A DNA stretch of 8,787 nt. Source: Sphingomonadales bacterium UBA1936. Its GTDB lineage: Bacteria; Pseudomonadota; Alphaproteobacteria; Sphingomonadales; Sphingomonadaceae. Position numbers and translations under genes: made by a program. The notes beneath the pieces are model-generated. The model did no database searches. It was given only the letters and a program-made list of their open reading frames with translations, and was not told where the DNA came from. Position 1 is the first letter of the stretch. Every line of letters begins with the position of its first letter. The DNA lies in the NCBI GenBank assembly GCA_002336985.1, contig DDFE01000083.1, forward strand, positions 13,928 through 22,714, written 5' to 3'. Positions 5,565 to 8,787 of the stretch are shown in pieces.

Positions 5565-6221
5565 ATGAGCGGGATTTCGCGGGTCATATTCTGGGCGGCG
5601 ATTGTCGGCGGCATCAGCTATTTCTTCGCCCGTCACACCGGCATCAACGGCGCGGCGCTGGCAGCGTGGAAGGGGAGCGGGGTCGGATTCCTGGCACTCT
5701 GGTGCGCGCTGCAGGCACGGTCGATAAACGGGTGGCTGATTACCGCGGTCATGGCGTTCGGGGCGCTGGGCGATGTGCTGCTGGAAACACACGGGCTGAC
5801 CATCGGCGCATTGGCGTTCGTTATGGGGCATGGGCTGGCGATGTGGCTCTACAGCCGCAACCAGCGTGTGCGGATGAGCGTCAGCCAGCGCTTGCTTGCG
5901 GCGCTGGTCGTGCCGCTGTCGGTGCTGATCGCGATGCAGATGGTGCCCGCGAAGGACGCCGTGTCGATCGCGGTCTATACGATTTTCGTGGCGGGCATGG
6001 CGGCAACCGCCTGGGCCAGCCGCTTTCCGCGTTATCGCGTCGGCGTGGGCGCGATGATGTTCCTCATCTCCGACCTCCTGATCTTTGCGAAGATGGGGCC
6101 GCTGGCCGCGTCGCCGGTGCCGTCGCTGCTCATCTGGCCGCTCTATTTTGCGGGTCAGGTGCTGATCGCGTCGGGCGTGGTGCGGACGCTGCGCACCGCC
6201 GACATGGGGAGCGCCGCATAG
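5565..6221 (+). CDS. YhhN family (TMEM86-like) lysoplasmalogenase-like membrane protein
   Basis: A 218-residue polytopic membrane protein with about seven to eight helices covering nearly the whole chain. Features of the YhhN/TMEM86 family are the early lysine near a helix start (AWKGSGV, Lys37), an aspartate at the end of a helix (FGALGDVLLE, Asp70), FVMGHGLAMWLY (85-96), a second helix-borne aspartate (MFLISDLLIF, Asp170) and the C-terminal WPLYFAGQVLIASG (191-204), where the family has its P-YY--Q-LI-S signature. Animal members hydrolyse the vinyl-ether bond of lysoplasmalogen; in bacteria the substrate is often unknown, so plasmalogen activity is an inference. The start at 5565 follows an AGGGAG sequence. 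It is divergent from the helicase (92 bases apart) and its last 67 bases overlap the convergent DUF952 gene. Confidence 0.88.
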   Translation: MSGISRVIFWAAIVGGISYFFARHTGINGAALAAWKGSGVGFLALWCALQARSINGWLITAVMAFGALGDVLLETHGLTIGALAFVMGHGLAMWLYSRNQRVRMSVSQRLLAALVVPLSVLIAMQMVPAKDAVSIAVYTIFVAGMAATAWASRFPRYRVGVGAMMFLISDLLIFAKMGPLAASPVPSLLIWPLYFAGQVLIASGVVRTLRTADMGSAA

Positions 6222-6478
6222 AGATGCGGGAACAGCGCGCCGCCGCGTGACGCTTCCCAGCGGATGGCGTCGCCAAGGGCGGTAAGGTCTATTTCGGCGA
6301 TGGTGAGGTTCGACTGCCCGGCGAAATGCTTCGAGATCGTCTCGTCGAGCTGCTCGGCGGTCGACATGTGGATATAGCCGTCGGCTAGATCGACCGGCGC
6401 GCCGGTGAACACCCCATCGCGCTGGAATGTGGCCCATTGATCGGCGGTCAGGACTTTATAGGCGACGTGCGGATGCAT
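6155..6478 (-). CDS. DUF952 family protein
   Basis: A small soluble protein of 107 residues, the usual size for DUF952. Family hallmarks are AYKVLTADQWATFQRDGVF (6-24), DLADGYIHMSTAEQL (30-44) with ETISKHFAG (46-54), and IRWEASRGGALFPHLYAAL (72-90). The fold is related to mono-ADP-ribosyltransferase/Tpt1-like folds according to general family knowledge, but no activity is established, so none is claimed. The ATG at 6478 is chosen because the conserved region begins a few residues later; a GTG at 6502 would add eight residues and lie 13 bases after the preceding gene. No clear ribosome binding site marks either. It is probably the last gene of the run from gyrA. Its 3' end overlaps the lysoplasmalogenase-like gene by 67 bases on the other strand. 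Confidence 0.88.
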   Translation of the reverse strand: MHPHVAYKVLTADQWATFQRDGVFTGAPVDLADGYIHMSTAEQLDETISKHFAGQSNLTIAEIDLTALGDAIRWEASRGGALFPHLYAALPMSAVRSVRTTPDAIST

Positions 6479-6515
6479 GGCGGTGTTGTGCCACCGATGC
6501 ACCCGCTTGTCATCG

Positions 6516-6971
6516 TCAGGCAGGCGAGGCGGTCTGCCCCTCGAACAGCGCCTCGATGTCGGGGATTGGGCGGTCGGTCATTTCCTTGGGCAACTCGATC
6601 ACCACGCGCTTCTCGACTTCCTTGTGCAGATGCTTGCGCAGTTCGCCCAGCGTGCGGGGCGGGGCGACGATGGCGAGCGCGTCGAAATCGTTGTTCAGCG
6701 CGCGCTTGCGCAGGCGGTCGGCGGCTTCCACGGCCCAGCGGTCTTCGGCCTGCTGGTGATAATCGGGTTCCTCGACAGTCGCTCGGCCGTATCCGCCGCT
6801 CTGGTGTCCGACGCCCGGCGCATCGGACTTCATGTCGCCGTCCTTGAACAATGCCTGCTCGTCATGCGCCTCGACGCGCAGGTCGATCTGCGCGGCATCG
6901 CCATGATTGCGCAGGAACAGCATCTTGCGGCCATCGGCGACAAGGACGAGCGCTTTGTTGGGCAGGGGCAT
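6516..6971 (-). CDS. Host attachment family protein (Host_attach / baeRF-like)
   Basis: A 151-residue soluble protein resembling the family annotated from Agrobacterium as required for attachment to host cells. Recognisable parts are the N-terminal strand-turn-strand LVLVADGRKMLFLRN (8-22), a polar middle with SGGYGRATVEEPDYHQQAEDRWA (58-80), and IVAPPRTLGELRKHL (101-115), followed by RVVIELPKEMTDRP (122-135). The layout resembles one domain of archaeo-eukaryotic release-factor-like folds (baeRF), a relation known for this family; the molecular role is not established and no secretion signal or membrane helix is present, so a direct adhesin is unlikely. An AAAGGAAA sequence seven bases or so before the ATG at 6971 supports the start. 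It lies between the ferric-reductase-like gene and the DUF952 gene on the same strand, probably cotranscribed with the latter. Confidence 0.87.
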   Translation of the reverse strand: MPLPNKALVLVADGRKMLFLRNHGDAAQIDLRVEAHDEQALFKDGDMKSDAPGVGHQSGGYGRATVEEPDYHQQAEDRWAVEAADRLRKRALNNDFDALAIVAPPRTLGELRKHLHKEVEKRVVIELPKEMTDRPIPDIEALFEGQTASPA

Positions 6972-7025
6972 GAGATTTCCTTTCGCTATGCCAGTGGCAA
7001 CGCGAAGGGGTGGGCGGCTGTTCCG

Positions 7026-7643
7026 TCAGGTGCGGCGATGCGCGACGATCCGCAGAGCCAGTGCGGCGAGACAAACCGGAAAAAGGACCATGCCCTGCAC
7101 GCGCATGTCTGGAGGACCGAAGATGCGCCCGAAATAGCTGAAGGTGAAGATGAACCCCAGCCAGTGGATGCCAACCATATGCAGGCGCTTCCACCAGATG
7201 CCCATGGCGCGCTGGCTGGCGTCGTTCGAGGTCAGCACCATCGCGTAGAGCAGCGCATAGCCGAGCCCGCCGCCGAGCAGCGTCGTGACGCGCGGCGCAT
7301 GCTGGAATTCGATGCTGTACCAGGCAAGCGCAGCCAGGTGGATGGTGTGGGACATGGCGAAGGCCAGACCCCATTGCCGCCGCCGCTTGACCAGCGCGAT
7401 CGTTGTTCCATCTCGCCACAGCCGGAACAGCGACGAGGCGAGATAGACCACGAGGAAAACCGCGAAGCTCGCCCGCGCGGTGTAGCGTGCGGCGAGCTTC
7501 GCTATCTCCTCGATGCCGATGCCACTTTCTGCGGCAATGCCGAGCGCCGCCAACGACAGCGCACCCGCCACCACGAACGGCACGATGTGCGCCGTCCGCG
7601 AATTGGCGGGATCAGGCCTCGCTGCCGTCCGCGCTGTCTTCAC
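7026..7643 (-). CDS. Ferric-reductase-like (MsrQ-like) heme membrane protein
   Basis: A 205-residue membrane protein with six predicted helices at about 19-38, 57-75, 90-112, 120-138, 154-176 and 183-200. Histidines lie in pairs on two helices: His99/His102 in FAMSHTIHLAALAW and His155/His160 in KRLHMVGIHWLGFIF. This is how heme-b ligands are placed in ferric-reductase transmembrane domains. The basic RRRQWGL before helix 3 and WWKRLH before helix 5 also resemble MsrQ. There is no FAD/NADPH domain and no msrP-like molybdoprotein gene beside it, so the partner and electron acceptor are unknown. The ATG at 7643 lies inside the gyrA coding region and follows GGAAGG; it overlaps gyrA by 32 bases, which suggests cotranscription. 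A shorter GTG start after the gyrA stop (around 7586) is possible and would shorten helix 1. Confidence 0.8.
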   Translation of the reverse strand: MKTARTAARPDPANSRTAHIVPFVVAGALSLAALGIAAESGIGIEEIAKLAARYTARASFAVFLVVYLASSLFRLWRDGTTIALVKRRRQWGLAFAMSHTIHLAALAWYSIEFQHAPRVTTLLGGGLGYALLYAMVLTSNDASQRAMGIWWKRLHMVGIHWLGFIFTFSYFGRIFGPPDMRVQGMVLFPVCLAALALRIVAHRRT

Positions 7644-8787
7644 CTTCCGCCACCGCGCCGTCGTCGTGCGCGGTTTCGGGCGCGATGTCGTCGGTCAGCA
7701 CGGCTTCCGCTTCGTCCTCATTCTCCTCGATCCGTGCGGCGCTGACGACGTGTTCGTCCTTCGCTACGTCGAACAGGCGGACGCCGGCCGAATTGCGGCC
7801 GATGACGCGCAGGTCGCCGACGGTCATGCGGATTAGTTTCGCCTGGTCGGTGACCAGCATCAGTTGCTGTCCGTTGGCGCAGGGGAAACTGGCGACGACG
7901 TGGCCGTTGCGGGCGAGGTTGTCGATGTTGGTGATGCCCTGTCCGCCACGGTTGGTGCGGCGGTACTCATACGCCGACGACCGCTTGCCGTATCCGTTGG
8001 CGCAGACGGTCAGGATGAACTGCTCGTGCTCGCGCAAGAATTCGAAACGGTCATCGGGCATTGAGCGTGGCGGTAACGGTGGCAAGTGCGCGGGCCGCTC
8101 CTTTTGAGGCCGAATATATCTCAAGAACTCGTCTCGCTCCTCTTGCGAGGCGCCTGAACGACGCAGAATGGAAAGCGAAATAACCGCGTCGTCGCCCTTC
8201 AGGGTGATGCCGCGCACGCCGGTCGAATTGCGCGACTGGAACTCGCGCACGTCGGTCCCTTCGAACCGGATCGCCTTGCCGCCGCGCGTCGCGAGCAGCA
8301 CGTCGTCACCCTCGGTCAGGAGAGCGACGCCGATCAGCCGGTCGTCGGCATCGTCGCCCTCGAACTTCATCGCGATCTTGCCTGCGGTCGGCACGTTGGT
8401 GAACGCGTCCATCGAGTTGCGGCGCACCGAACCCTTTGCTGTCGCGAACATGACATGCAGGTCGGACCAGGTGGCTTGGTCCTCGGGCAGCGGCAACACG
8501 GTCGAGATCGTCTCGTCCTGTGCCAGTGGCAGCAAATTGACCATCGGCCGCCCGCGCGTGGCGGGACCGCCTTCGGGCAGCTTCCAGACCTTCATCCGGT
8601 AGACCTTGCCGGCGGTCGAGAAGAACAGCACCGGCGTGTGCGTGCTGGTCACGAACAACTCGGTGATCGCGTCCTCGTCCTTGGTCGCCATCCCCGCGCG
8701 GCCCTTGCCGCCGCGACGCTGGGCGCGGAACGCCTCCAAGGGGGTGCGCTTGATATAGCCGCCCATGGTGACGGTCACGACCATCTC
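7612..8787 (-). CDS. gyrA: DNA gyrase subunit A, C-terminal part (5' end outside window)
   Basis: GyrA is the DNA-breaking and DNA-wrapping subunit of gyrase, which adds negative supercoils. The visible 391 residues are the C-terminal beta-pinwheel domain, starting just before its first blade; the catalytic tyrosine region is outside. The GyrA box QRRGGKG, needed for wrapping and supercoiling and diagnostic against ParC, is at fragment residues 23-29. Later blades carry degenerate versions: RNSTGVRGI (187-195), RTNRGGQGI (277-285), RNSAGVRLF (331-339). Between two blades there is a charged, proline-rich insertion (about 208-253), and the protein ends in a strongly acidic tail (about 354-391), both common in alphaproteobacterial GyrA. 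In other bacteria the acidic tail tunes supercoiling. The reading frame is open to the window edge; the first internal ATG at 8784 is not the start. The last 32 bases overlap the next gene. Confidence 0.98.
   Translation of the reverse strand, partial: EMVVTVTMGGYIKRTPLEAFRAQRRGGKGRAGMATKDEDAITELFVTSTHTPVLFFSTAGKVYRMKVWKLPEGGPATRGRPMVNLLPLAQDETISTVLPLPEDQATWSDLHVMFATAKGSVRRNSMDAFTNVPTAGKIAMKFEGDDADDRLIGVALLTEGDDVLLATRGGKAIRFEGTDVREFQSRNSTGVRGITLKGDDAVISLSILRRSGASQEERDEFLRYIRPQKERPAHLPPLPPRSMPDDRFEFLREHEQFILTVCANGYGKRSSAYEYRRTNRGGQGITNIDNLARNGHVVASFPCANGQQLMLVTDQAKLIRMTVGDLRVIGRNSAGVRLFDVAKDEHVVSAARIEENEDEAEAVLTDDIAPETAHDDGAVAEGEDSADGSEA

Noticed and set aside
3601..5568. A 655-codon open frame on the plus strand antisense to the DEAD-box helicase
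   Set aside because: It mirrors a high-GC helicase gene whose motifs are all intact; its translation is low-complexity (Arg, Ala, Gly, Val, Asp rich) with no recognisable domain and no ribosome binding site. Long antisense frames are expected in such GC-rich DNA.
5472..6437. A 321-codon minus-strand frame opposite the lysoplasmalogenase-like gene
   Set aside because: The plus strand has a proper ribosome binding site, hydrophobic helices and YhhN signatures; the minus frame is an Arg/His-rich shadow.
6477..7745. A 422-codon plus-strand frame opposite the host-attachment and ferric-reductase-like genes
   Set aside because: It crosses three well-supported minus-strand genes and an intergenic gap, and its translation is His/Arg-rich shadow sequence.

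Overview
The window is GC-rich, gene-dense chromosomal DNA. The proteins look alphaproteobacterial and most like a sphingomonad (Sphingomonas or a close relative). The evidence is a GyrA C-terminal region with a charged insertion and acidic tail, a DEAD-box helicase with the usual alphaproteobacterial wording of its motifs, an alphaproteobacterial-type TrmFO, and a host-attachment-family protein. I see no plasmid, phage, transposase, CRISPR, rRNA or tRNA signature. Both ends cut through housekeeping genes: trmFO at the left and gyrA at the right, both on the minus strand.

Layout, left to right. (1) 1-1004, minus: the N-terminal three quarters of trmFO (tRNA m5U54 methyltransferase). (2) 1005-1209: a divergent intergenic region with a palindrome, followed on the plus strand by a VOC (glyoxalase/dioxygenase-fold) protein. 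(3) 1584-3044, minus: a compact module made of a GbsR/MarR-type regulator followed by two small membrane proteins of unknown function whose genes overlap. Two closely related 20-bp palindromes lie one in front of the regulator and one in front of the membrane pair, so this looks like a self-regulated mini-regulon. (4) 3166-3263: a large imperfect inverted repeat of the REP/MITE-like intergenic kind. (5) 3271-5472, minus: a YaiI/YqxD (DUF188) protein directly behind a DEAD-box RNA helicase with a DbpA-type RNA-binding domain. (6) 5565-6221, plus: a YhhN-family lysoplasmalogenase-like membrane protein whose 3' end overlaps the next gene tail to tail by 67 bp. (7) 6155-8787, minus: gyrA (3' part), a six-helix ferric-reductase-like heme membrane protein that starts inside gyrA, a host-attachment-family protein and a DUF952 protein, all in one direction.

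Most of the window is ordinary core genome: DNA topology, tRNA modification and RNA remodelling. The part that best deserves follow-up is the regulator, twin-operator and twin-membrane-protein module at 1584-3083. It includes an odd mini-ORF pair with a perfect ribosome binding site between the regulator and the membrane genes. I found no convincing evidence of an entirely new defence or mobile system.
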